From SXNM01 sp964586155 (GTDB lineage: Bacteria; Myxococcota_A; UBA9042), in NCBI GenBank assembly GCA_964586155.1, contig CAZPHC010000036.1:1-64000 (forward strand): DNA of 64,000 nucleotides, read 5' to 3'. The notes under the pieces were generated by a model. The model had not been told where the DNA came from, ran no database searches, and was given only the letters and a program-made list of their open reading frames with translations. The translations under genes were made by a program, and so were the position numbers. Shown one piece after another: positions 20,472 to 29,300 of this stretch (position 1 is the first letter of the stretch; each line of letters opens with the position of its first letter).

Positions 20472-20885
20472 TCAGCCGCCCGAAGGGAAGTGGTAGCCGA
20501 GTCGGCGCGCCAGTCGCGAGAGGACGTCGGGGTGGGCGAGGGCGACGAGCACCGTGTCGTCACCGGCGATGGTGCCGATGACGCCCTCGATGCCGGGCGT
20601 GTCGATGAACTGGGCCAGCACCGAGGCGTGCGCCGGCATCGTGCGCACCAGGGCGACGCCGCCACCGTAGGCGAGCTGGATGCGATGCACCGGCGCCGGC
20701 AGGTCGGCTGGCGGCGGCATCCGGTAGACACCGTCGACCTTGACCGCGCCGATGGCCGTCAGCTCGCGCGAGACAGTGGCCTGGTTGACGGTGTGGCCGC
20801 GCCGAGCGAGCGCGCTCACCAGCCCGCCTTGGGTGCTGTGGGCTTCGGTCTCGAGCAGGTTGTGCATAGCGTCGCGCCAGTTCAT
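20472..20885 (-). CDS. argR: Arginine repressor ArgR
   Basis: 137 aa. The N-terminal winged helix (about 1-60) has the ArgR recognition region STQGGLVSALARRGHTVNQATVSRELTAIGAVKV. The C-terminal arginine-binding/oligomerisation domain includes the GTIAGDDTVLVAL segment, equivalent to the GT(I)AGDDT motif of the family. It represses arginine-biosynthesis genes when arginine binds. I chose the ATG at 20885, because the two upstream in-frame starts fall inside operator-like sequence. It is the first gene of the argR, P-loop, carbamoyltransferase unit and probably represses itself. Confidence 0.95.
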   Translation of the reverse strand: MNWRDAMHNLLETEAHSTQGGLVSALARRGHTVNQATVSRELTAIGAVKVDGVYRMPPPADLPAPVHRIQLAYGGGVALVRTMPAHASVLAQFIDTPGIEGVIGTIAGDDTVLVALAHPDVLSRLARRLGYHFPSGG

Positions 20886-20905
20886 GGGACGCGCACTGTA
20901 TGGGC

Positions 20906-20937
20906 GCATACTATGCAACGCAATAGGAATAGTATGC
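20906..20937 (-). promoter_or_regulatory. Two ArgR operator-like boxes upstream of argR
   Basis: GCATACTATGC (20906-20916, itself a palindrome) and its inverted near-copy GAATAGTATGC (20927-20937) have centres 21 b apart. The outer arms form a perfect 9-b inverted repeat. Tandem ARG boxes in Escherichia coli also have 21-b centre spacing. The sequence differs from the E. coli box, so the assignment rests on symmetry, spacing and position 21 b before the argR start. Confidence 0.6.
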
Positions 20938-20943
20938 AGTCAT

Positions 20944-20957
20944 GGCGCAATTGCGCC
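20944..20957. promoter_or_regulatory. 14-b perfect palindrome upstream of argR
   Basis: GGCGCAATTGCGCC is a perfect inverted repeat next to the ARG-like boxes. It could be another operator or chance symmetry in GC-rich DNA. Confidence 0.3.
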
Positions 20958-20962
20958 GCGAA

Positions 20963-20978
20963 TTCAGCCCAGGCTGAA
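20963..20978 (-). terminator. Possible stem-loop after the OmpA-like gene
   Basis: A 7-b inverted repeat (TTCAGCC / GGCTGAA, 2-b loop) lies about 30-45 b after the stop of the minus-strand OmpA-like gene. There is no strong T-run on that strand, so intrinsic termination is only possible. Confidence 0.3.
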
Positions 20979-21007
20979 ACTTTTCATGCAGCGCGCCCGG
21001 ATCGGGC

Positions 21008-22816
21008 TCAGTTGGCGGGTGTCGCGACCAGGTGCAGCACTTCGACCCGGGCGTTGGCGGCCCGGCAAGCGGCGATCGCGGCGGCGTCCTTGGGCCTGGC
21101 GCGCAGCAGCGCGGCGATGTCGACGCAGACGGCCCGACCGTCGCCGTAGCCGCGGCCGTCCAGGCGCGAGGCGTCGACGCTGTAGGTCGTCAGGACCTTG
21201 ACCACGGCGTCGGCCCGGGCCTGCGTGGCGCGCAGACCCTTGCTGCCGGCGTCGCGGTCGTCGCCATGCACGGCGATGGCGATGCGAGGCCAGGGCAGCC
21301 GCGCCAGCAGGCTCGCGGTCGCTTGCAACGCCGGCAGGCTGGCCTTGTCGACGGTGGCGCCGCGGAAGCGCAGCGGCTGGGCAAAGACCAGGCGATCGCC
21401 GTCCAGGCGGACCAGGGGCTCGCCGTCCGGGCATCCATCGGCGTCATCCTTGCCGTTCCACGTCTCGGCCTCGTTCGGGCAGCGGTCCTGCTCGCCGACG
21501 ATGCCGTCGTTGTCGGCGTCGGGGTTGGGGCAACCCTGGTCGGCCGCGGCGCCCGGCACCTCGGGGCATCGGTCCGCCTGGTCGGCGACACCGTCGCTGT
21601 CGACGTCGACCTCGGGGCAGCCGTCGCCGTCCTGGAGGCCGTCCTTGTCCTCGGCCTGGTTCGGGCAGCGGTCCTTGGCGTCGGGCAGGCCGTCGCCGTC
21701 GTTGTCCGGGTCGGGGCAGCCGTCCTCGTCCTGGAAGCCGTCCTTGTCCTCGACCTCGTTCGGGCACCGATCTGCGGTGTCGGGCACGCCGTCGCGGTCG
21801 TTGTCCGGGTCGGGGCAGCCGTCCTTGTCCTCGAATTGGTCGTCGTCTTCGGCCTCGTTGGGGCATTGGTCCTTGGCGTCGGGCAGGCCGTCGCCGTCGT
21901 TGTCCAGGTCGGGGCAGCCGTCCTCGTCGGCGTGGCCGTCCTTGTCCTCGGCCTGATCCGGGCATCGATCGCGGCCGTCGGGGATGCCGTCGCCGTCCTC
22001 GTCCGCCGCAGGGCCACCGATGACGCCGCAGATGCCGGCCGTCATCGCGAGGTTGCCACCAGCGCTGGTCGAGGCGCCGGGCTTGCGCGCGACCGGGGGC
22101 TCGCTGAGCCAGCCTTCGACGTCGAGGCGCAGACGCAGGCGGTGGTTGATGCGGAAGCGGGCGCCGACGCCGAGGCCGGCGATCCAGTCCGCGTCCCAGC
22201 CGGGGGTGATGAACGCCTTGGTCGACGCGAGCATGTCGATGCCGGTGAACGCGCGCACGAAGGGCAACACGGGGCCACGGTCGATGGCGTCGTAGCGGAC
22301 GCCGGCGCGCACGCCGAAGAGCTGGTACGAGCCGCCGGGCTGCCATTGATCGAGGTCCGCCTCGCCGCCGAAGTCTTCGAACTCGTCGCGACCGCGGAAC
22401 GAGCCGCTGCCGCCCCGGAGCTCGGCCTCGATCGCCAGATGCGAGGTTGCCTGCCAGCCGCCGCGCACCCCCGCCAGCAGGCCGGTGCCCGGGACGTCGT
22501 AGCGGTAGTAGGCGTCGCCCAGACCGCTCACCAGGCTCGGCCCCCAGACGCCGATCAGCGCGCCGACTTCGAACACTGCGCCGGATGCCTGAGGCGGCAG
22601 CGTGTCGAGCACCGAGGGCGCGGCACCAGGATCGGGCGGCGCAGGCAGCTCGTCCGCGCGGACCAGGGTCGGCACCAGCGACGACGCAAGGGTCGACGCC
22701 AACAGCAGCGAGGGCAGCCAGGACGCCAGCCAGGACGGCGCCACCGTGGTCGGGCCCCTGCGGTTCGCGAACCACGGGCGCTGTCGGGCATGGGGGCAAG
22801 AACGTCGAACCATCAT
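21008..22816 (-). CDS. OmpA-family outer-membrane protein with thrombospondin type 3 repeats
   Basis: 602 aa. A signal peptide (cleavage near VRADE) is followed by an N-terminal beta-barrel (about 60-260, alternating aromatic strands). Next are about seven calcium-binding thrombospondin type 3 repeats with D.DGDG.PD..D.CP.. spacing (about 265-465). The C-terminal OmpA-like domain (about 475-602) retains the AVHGDDRDAG, ATQARADAV and ANARVEV landmarks that correspond to the peptidoglycan-binding signature. The protein would link the outer membrane to the cell wall, with a Ca-stiffened spacer in between. AGGAG stands six bases before the first of two adjacent ATG codons at 22816. Confidence 0.88.
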   Translation of the reverse strand: MMVRRSCPHARQRPWFANRRGPTTVAPSWLASWLPSLLLASTLASSLVPTLVRADELPAPPDPGAAPSVLDTLPPQASGAVFEVGALIGVWGPSLVSGLGDAYYRYDVPGTGLLAGVRGGWQATSHLAIEAELRGGSGSFRGRDEFEDFGGEADLDQWQPGGSYQLFGVRAGVRYDAIDRGPVLPFVRAFTGIDMLASTKAFITPGWDADWIAGLGVGARFRINHRLRLRLDVEGWLSEPPVARKPGASTSAGGNLAMTAGICGVIGGPAADEDGDGIPDGRDRCPDQAEDKDGHADEDGCPDLDNDGDGLPDAKDQCPNEAEDDDQFEDKDGCPDPDNDRDGVPDTADRCPNEVEDKDGFQDEDGCPDPDNDGDGLPDAKDRCPNQAEDKDGLQDGDGCPEVDVDSDGVADQADRCPEVPGAAADQGCPNPDADNDGIVGEQDRCPNEAETWNGKDDADGCPDGEPLVRLDGDRLVFAQPLRFRGATVDKASLPALQATASLLARLPWPRIAIAVHGDDRDAGSKGLRATQARADAVVKVLTTYSVDASRLDGRGYGDGRAVCVDIAALLRARPKDAAAIAACRAANARVEVLHLVATPAN

Positions 22817-22875
22817 CGAGTCTCCTGGTGTCGGCGCGCAGCGCGTCGCGGATCGGTGGCGTCGTGGCGTGGATG

Positions 22876-24066
22876 CTACCAGCCGCGAGCGCGCGGCCGC
22901 GGCTGGCGAGCGCGCAAGACGACAAAGCGCGGGTCATTGCCCACCGCCGAGACCGAGGCAAAATCCTGGCTCAAGCGCGGCTCGTAGTCGAGGTGTCTGT
23001 TGGCGACGATGTAGACCGTGCCGTCGGGACGGAGCACCCGGGCGGCGTCACGGAACATGGCGGCGGCCGTCTGGCGCGACATGTCCTTGCCGACGTGCAT
23101 CGGTGGGTTGCAGAGCACGAGATCGATCGAGGCGTCGGGCACGGACCCCAGGTGGCTGTCGTGGAGCAGCTGCATCGTCCTGCCTGCGAGGCGGCCGGCG
23201 TTCGCCTGCCAGGACAGGCGCGCCGCGTCGAGCGCGAGCGCGGAGTCGTCGCAAAACAGCACCTCGCTGTTGGGCTGCCGCAGCGCCCCGACGAGGCCAA
23301 GCACGCCGTTGCCGCAGCCGAGGTCGAGGATCCGCGCCGCCGCCGGGCGAGTCGGCACCAGCGGGACGAGCCGGGCGGTGCCGACGTCGACGTGGCCGTG
23401 GGCGAAGACGCCGGCGTGGCTCATCAGCACGAGGTCGTCCGGGCCGCGGACCGACTTGATCGCCGGCGCAGTCGCGGCGCGCAGGCGCCCTTCGATCAGG
23501 CGGCTGCGGCGGATCGCGCGACCGACCTGGGCGTCCTGCAACGCCGCGCTGATCCGGCCGATGATGCGCGCGCTCCAATCTTCGGCCCGCGCCGCGATCG
23601 CGATGGGCGTGCCCGCGGGCAGGACGGCCCCGAGCCGCGCCAGCAGCGCCAGGCCTTCGTCGTGGGCCCGCGGCCACGCCAGCCACACCGCCGCAAAGGC
23701 CCGCCCGCTGGGGGCCGCCGCCGGGATGTCCAGGGCGCTGTGGATGGGCAGGGCCGCGACCTCCTCTACGCCGAGGACCGCGGAATTCCGCTCTGCGTTG
23801 GCCATCAGCCCGTGCCGCGTCGTGGCGCGATCCGCGACCATCACACGCTCGACGCCCGAGGTGCCCAGGGCCAGGGCGCCATAGCCGTCGCTGCAGAGCA
23901 GGAGCGGGCCGTCCGGTCGCGGCAGCCCGAGCAGACGCTCTTCGCCGTGGCTCCACGCACGCAGCGAGGTCGGGCCGCGGTCGGGGAAGCGATGGAGCCG
24001 CAGCGCCAGCGTGCCCAGCTGCAGCGTCGCGCCGCCGTCGCCTGCGGGTTCGAGGTCCAGGTTCAC
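22876..24066 (-). CDS. rlmG: RlmG/RsmC-type rRNA (guanine-N2) methyltransferase
   Basis: 396 aa, close to RlmG length (about 378). It has the duplicated layout of RlmG/RsmC: a degenerate N-terminal methyltransferase-like half and an active C-terminal half. The active half carries the SAM-binding motif ILDLGCGNGVLGL (about 245-257) and the catalytic LVLCNPPMHVG (about 314-324), where the family has NPP(F/M). Family knowledge: RlmG methylates G1835 of 23S rRNA and RsmC methylates G1207 of 16S rRNA; RlmG is the better overall match. It starts at a GTG overlapping the TGA of the aminotransferase gene (GTGA). Confidence 0.75.
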   Translation of the reverse strand: MNLDLEPAGDGGATLQLGTLALRLHRFPDRGPTSLRAWSHGEERLLGLPRPDGPLLLCSDGYGALALGTSGVERVMVADRATTRHGLMANAERNSAVLGVEEVAALPIHSALDIPAAAPSGRAFAAVWLAWPRAHDEGLALLARLGAVLPAGTPIAIAARAEDWSARIIGRISAALQDAQVGRAIRRSRLIEGRLRAATAPAIKSVRGPDDLVLMSHAGVFAHGHVDVGTARLVPLVPTRPAAARILDLGCGNGVLGLVGALRQPNSEVLFCDDSALALDAARLSWQANAGRLAGRTMQLLHDSHLGSVPDASIDLVLCNPPMHVGKDMSRQTAAAMFRDAARVLRPDGTVYIVANRHLDYEPRLSQDFASVSAVGNDPRFVVLRARQPRPRARGW

Positions 24067-25268
24067 GTCGTCACCCCCACCAAGGCCATCGCGGCACGCA
24101 CGGCTTCGACCAGCTGGTCGACCTGGTCCAAACGGTTGTAGCGCTGCGCCGACGCCCGCAGCACGACGCCGCCGGCCGGCTGCGGGATCACGGGCACCTC
24201 GATGCGATGCTCCAGCCAGAGCCATTGTTGCAGCGGATGCACACCAGGGACCGCCTCGCCCGGCAAGGACGCGAACGCCGTCGCGACCGCCGCGTCGAAC
24301 AGGACCGCGGCCATCGCCCCGACCATCGACGGCGGTGCCACGGCCCGCGCGTGCGGCAGCGTCATCAGCCGCTCCCGCATCGCCAGCGCCAGCGCGCGGT
24401 TGCGTTCCATGCGCTGCGGCCAGCCGTCGGCGTCGGTCTCGGTCACGGCGGCGAGCGCGGCGGGCACGGCCAGCCACGGCGTCGGATCGAAGGTGCCGGG
24501 CCAGTCGAAGGCCTGCCAGAGGCGCGGGCGGTCCGGCAGCGGTCCGAAGAAGCCATGGCTCACGACGCACGGGTCGACACGGTGGTGCAGATCGGCCCGC
24601 ACGTGCAGGATCGCGGCGCCTTTGGGCGCGCAGAGCCATTTGTGCAGGTTGGCGGTGGTCCAGGCCGCGCCGGTCGCGTGCAGCTGCAGCGGGATCATGC
24701 CGGGCGCGTGCGCGGCGTCCACCAGCGTCTCGACGCCGCGGGCGAAGAGCGCGGCCACGATCTCGGCCACCGGCAGCACCATCGCCGAGGGGCTGGTGAT
24801 CGCGTCGAGCAGGCAGTAGCGCGTCGCGTCGGTGGTGGCCGCGAGCACGGCATCGAGCGCCTGCTGCGGGCTCTCGATCGGGCAGGGCAGCGTGGCCAGG
24901 CGCAGCGTGGCGCCGGTGCGTTGGCAGGCGGCGCGCAGCGCGTTCAGGCAGGCCGGATACCCATGGTCGAGCGCCAGGATCTCGTCGCCGGGGCGGAGCT
25001 GCCAACCAGCCACCACAGCCGAGACGCCGGCCGTCGCGTTGGTCACGAAGACGAGGTCTTCGGGCCGCGCGCCGACGAACGACGCGATCGCGGTGCGTGC
25101 CTGGTGCAGCAGCGGCTCGTACTCGCGGACGAAGAAGCGCACGGGCTCGGATTCGAGCTGGTCCCGCAGGGCGTCCTGCGCGTGGCGCACGGGCGTCGGT
25201 GTCGCGCCGAACGAGCCGTGGTTGAGGAAGGTCACCGTGGGATCCAGGCGCCAGAATGGTTCGGTCAT
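24063..25268 (-). CDS. Class V PLP-dependent aminotransferase (isopenicillin-N-epimerase-like)
   Basis: 401 aa. A fold-type I PLP enzyme of the class V branch. It has the N-terminal FLNHGSFGATP motif, the cofactor-binding VTNATAGV, Asp184 and His187 in LVDAAHAPGMIP, and the Schiff-base Lys210 in TANLHKWLCAPKG. This motif set is shared by isopenicillin N epimerases and many uncharacterised cysteine desulfurase-like aminotransferases, so the substrate is open. It is the first gene of a two-gene unit with the RlmG-like methyltransferase. The gene downstream of that pair encodes an outer-membrane protein, and no antibiotic cluster surrounds it. Confidence 0.85.
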   Translation of the reverse strand: MTEPFWRLDPTVTFLNHGSFGATPTPVRHAQDALRDQLESEPVRFFVREYEPLLHQARTAIASFVGARPEDLVFVTNATAGVSAVVAGWQLRPGDEILALDHGYPACLNALRAACQRTGATLRLATLPCPIESPQQALDAVLAATTDATRYCLLDAITSPSAMVLPVAEIVAALFARGVETLVDAAHAPGMIPLQLHATGAAWTTANLHKWLCAPKGAAILHVRADLHHRVDPCVVSHGFFGPLPDRPRLWQAFDWPGTFDPTPWLAVPAALAAVTETDADGWPQRMERNRALALAMRERLMTLPHARAVAPPSMVGAMAAVLFDAAVATAFASLPGEAVPGVHPLQQWLWLEHRIEVPVIPQPAGGVVLRASAQRYNRLDQVDQLVEAVRAAMALVGVTT

Positions 25269-25381
25269 CTCGGCGCTCCGTTCGATGGGGTCAGTCCGTC
25301 AGGCCCGGGGACGCCCCGGCCGCTTGGATCGGCCGCGGCCTCGCGCGACCGGCCCGGGATCACGCGGATGCGCCTCGACCG

Positions 25382-26338
25382 CTACGGGCGCTCGGGGCGC
25401 TCGGGGCGCTCGGGTCGGTCCGGGCGCTCCGGCCGATCCCGCTCGGTCCGTTCAAAGAGCCCCTGCTGGGCGTCGCGACCGCGGCGATCCTCACGGTCCT
25501 GCATCGCGACGTCGATCGCGGCGCGAATCTGGCCGCTGGCGAGTCGCACCGCGGCGTCGGTGAACGTCTGCAGCTCGATCCGCATCGCATCGTCGCCCTC
25601 AAGCTCGACCCTGACGGGCGTCGCGGGGATGCGCCATGGCGAGAGCAGCGCCACGCGCCGCGCGACCTCTTGGGCCTCGGTCGACGCGCCCCGCGGCAGG
25701 GGCACCCGCACCGACACCGGCACCTGCCGTCGGTCGCGATGCACCTGCACCACCGTCGTGTCCAGCAGGCGGTGCGGCACGAAGAGCGTCGCTCCCTCGG
25801 GGTCGCGCAGCACCATGCGCATCAGGCCGATCTCCTGGACCGTGCCGTGCATCTCGCCGATCGCGACGTGATCGCCCTCGTGGATGCGGCCGCGCAGCAC
25901 GATGCCGAGGCCGGCGGCGAGATCCTCCAGCGGCCGCGCCAGGGCCCAGAGCGCGCCCGCGACGGCCAGGATCGCGGCCATGGCGGTCAGCACCGGGGCC
26001 GCAGACAGCAGGCGCGTCGCCAGCCATGACGCCAACGCGCCGAAGATCAGGACGTCGGCCATGCGTCGCCACGGCCCGAGCTTGTGGTTCGGATCGAGGC
26101 CAAGGCTCCAGACCAGCCGGATGGCGCTGTCGGCAAGGCGGGTGAGCAGGACGCCGGCGCCGAAGAGCAGCAGCACGCCCAACAGGTGCAGCAGCGAGAC
26201 CAGCGACGCGACCCGGCCAGCCTCGGCGACCAGCTCGTCGACGACGGACGACGACGTCGTGATGTCCTCGCCGCTCGCGCCACAGCCGGTGGCGACGACG
26301 GCGCATCCCAGGACCCACAGGGCGACGCGCATCGTCAT
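25382..26338 (-). CDS. MscS-family mechanosensitive ion channel
   Basis: 318 aa. The N-terminus carries a lipobox-like VVATGC, then hydrophobic segments at about 45-66, 90-110 and 115-140, the last serving as the pore helix of the family. The beta domain follows with EGDHVAIGEMHGTVQEIGL and the typical PHRLLDTTVV, then a C-terminal alpha/beta domain. The final about 30 residues are a basic/acidic repeat (ERPDRPERPERP). Such channels open under membrane tension and release solutes on osmotic downshock. Its ATG overlaps the stop of the antiporter-ATPase gene (ATGA), making it the last gene of the ion operon. Confidence 0.88.
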   Translation of the reverse strand: MTMRVALWVLGCAVVATGCGASGEDITTSSSVVDELVAEAGRVASLVSLLHLLGVLLLFGAGVLLTRLADSAIRLVWSLGLDPNHKLGPWRRMADVLIFGALASWLATRLLSAAPVLTAMAAILAVAGALWALARPLEDLAAGLGIVLRGRIHEGDHVAIGEMHGTVQEIGLMRMVLRDPEGATLFVPHRLLDTTVVQVHRDRRQVPVSVRVPLPRGASTEAQEVARRVALLSPWRIPATPVRVELEGDDAMRIELQTFTDAAVRLASGQIRAAIDVAMQDREDRRGRDAQQGLFERTERDRPERPDRPERPERPERP

Positions 26339-29300
26339 GGCTCCGTCCCCACGTCGCGCAGGCCTTGGATCACCGGGCCGACCAGCGCTCGCGGCACCCG
26401 CAGCTCGTCCCGTCGCGCCTCGGTCGACTCCAACATGCCGGCGGCGCGCAAGAAGCCGGCGTGCTGGCTGGCGACGTGCAGGGGCACGCCGAGCGTGTCG
26501 GCCAACTGCTTGGGCGAGCCACCGCCCCAGCGCAGCACCGCCAGCAGGATCGCGAGCTGGACCGGATCCAGCTCGCGGAAGGGCGGCAGGCCGAGCGTCA
26601 ACATGCGCGCACTCTGCGGCGTGACCGTCTCTTCGCCTTCGATCTCGAGCGCGCGCAACCAGATGACCATCGCCCGCGCGAGGTTGCCGTCGCTAAGCCG
26701 CGCCAGCAGGCGGAAGGGCAGCGAGCCGTCGTCGATGCGCATCAGGCGCGCCATCAGCCGCACGGGGAGCGGCTTGGCGATCAGCAGGTTGCGGCCTGAC
26801 AGCGCGTGCCGCGTCAGCAGGGCCGTCTGCAGCTCGGCGTGCGACAGCGGCGCCAACTCGAGCACATGGCCAAAGCTCGGCCGCACCGCGACGGCCTCTT
26901 CGACCAACCGCAGCGCGGGCGTCGTCACCGTGACCAGCCAGAACACCGAGTCACGACTGCGCTGCATCAGGTCGAGGAAGCTGATCAGCGCCCGCAGGCC
27001 GGCTTCGTCGGGCGTGCACCAGCGCTCGAGGTCGTCGATCAGCACGGCGGTTCGGACCTTGCGCAGCGCCTTGAGCACCGAACGCCGCTGCGCCCGGCAC
27101 CCCAGCTCGTTCGCCAGCGCGGCGTCGAGGCCGGTCTCGCGCCAGCTGCCCACCGGCTCGGGGCGCAACACGCGCGGGACGGTCAGCTCCAGCTCGGCCA
27201 TGTTGAGCAGGCTCGACCGTCCGGCGCCGTGTGCGCCGACGATCAGGGCCGAGCCGCCCGAGCCGCCTTCGATCCAGGCGCGCTCGGCGCGACGCACCAG
27301 CTCGAGCTCGCTGCGGTAGGCCGTGAACAGCCTGTGTTCGCGCACCGGCTGCAACGAGAAGAGCCGGGCGTAGGCGTCAGGCACGCCTTGGGCGAGCAGC
27401 CAGCGGTCGGTGTGCTCGCGCAGGCCGGCGGCGTCGAGGCGGCCGTGATGGGTGCGAGCGCGCAGCTCGGTACCGAGCCGGCTGTCGCGGACGCTGCGCC
27501 ACCAGCGCACGGTCCGGTCGGTCTCGCTGCGCCACCAGGTCAGCGCCGGCGCGGCCCACTCCGCGAGCTGCCGCCGCACGCTGCCGATGGCGTGGCCGAC
27601 CGCGTCGCCGGGCCGTTGCAGCGCCGCGGCGTCGGCGATGTCGGCGTCGAGGCGGGCGAACGCCGACTCGAGCATGGCAGAGGTCTCGATGCGCAGCTTG
27701 GACGCGGTCTCGCCGATCTCGGCCTCCAGGCGATCGACGCGGGCCAGGGCGCGGTCGAACGCGGCGACCATGCCGGCGGTGTCTTCGGTCGTGCTCTCGA
27801 GCACCTCGAGCCTCGACTCGACGGCGAACAGCGCGATGTCGACGGCCTCGCGCAGCCGCGGCGCGGTGTTCGCCAGCAGGCGTGACGTCGAGTCGAGGCG
27901 ATCATCGACGTCCGAGAGCAGGCCGTGGATCAGGTGTTCGGTGGCCTCGGTGCGGATGTCCATGGCCACCAAAGCGATCTCGTCCGGTGCCGAGGCCTTC
28001 GACACGAGCGTGGTCGGCGGCACCATGTCGCGCCGCTCCGGCAGCGCGGCGACGGCGGACCGGAGCTCGACCGCGACGCGGTGGATGCTCGCGCCGGCGC
28101 GGAAGGCGTGCAGACGCGTCTCGATGGTGCGGTGGCTCTTCTGCGCGAACGAGGCGTTGCAGGCCTCGGCCCAGCCGGCCAACGTCGCGAGATCCGGGGA
28201 CGCCTGCTCGGCGCAGGTATCATGCACCTGCTGCAGGCCCGTGCGCACGCCCAGGATGACCTGGCGCACGCCGCCCAACGCCTCGGACGCAGGCGAGATC
28301 AAGTGCCGCTCCAGGGCCAGCTCTGCGGCGCTGTGCAGGCCGCGCAGCTCGACGGCCAAGAGCAACGCGTGCTGCGATCCCGCCAGCCGCTCGCGCCAGG
28401 CCGCCGGGTCGCTGCTGAGGCGGTGCAGGCCGGCGCGGACCTCGGCGTCGACGCGCGAGAAGCGGATGGTTCCCGCCGGCAGACACGGGCCGCCCGCCAC
28501 CGACATGACCTGCGCCAGCTCGCGCAGGCCGCCGCTGAGCATATGCCTGGCGTCGGCCCGCAGGCGGTTCAGCAGCAGCGCCATGCGCTTGTTCACCGCG
28601 CGGCGGGCGTCCTCAGCCGAGAGCTGGTCGGCGGCGTAGCCCCGCAGGATCTCGAAGATGCTGGCCTGGGCCCGGGCGACGGCGTCGACCATGTCGCCGC
28701 AGAACCGCGCCATCTTCGGCTCGAGGACCTTGCGCGCCGCGAGGCGGACCGGCACGCGGCGCGCCGGGAGCGGGCGCCCCATGCGGGCCCGCATCCGCAG
28801 CGACCAGAAGCCGAACCGGGCCCGCGTCGAGGTGGCTCGCTCCGGGCGCAGCTCGTGCAGCCCCATCGCCACGTCGATCTCGACCGGCAGCGCGCGCAGG
28901 CGCGCGCGCAGCTCGTCGAACAGGCCGCGCGCGCGCGTACCGTGCCCGAGGATGGCGTCGCCCTGGGGCGTCAGGGCCCAGCGGCGCAGGGTGGCGGCCT
29001 CGTCGGTCAGGCCGAGCGCCGCAGCGACCGAACGTGTCGTGCCGTTGGCCCACGGAGCGACGGCGTCGTCGATGGCGCGCTCGAAGCTCTGGTCGAGGTC
29101 GGCAGCGAGGCGCCGCAGCAACGCCGCCAGCTCGAGATCCTCGACGCCCGCGTCCGCCAGCGCGACCAGGGCCTCGCGCTCGGGGACCTGGGGTTCGGCC
29201 GGCACCACCTCGTCGGCCGCGAGCAGGTCCAGCGGGTCGGAGGTGTCCGGGGCGGGCTCGGTCGGCAGCCGCGCCAGCTCGCCAGCGCGGCTGAGGGCGG

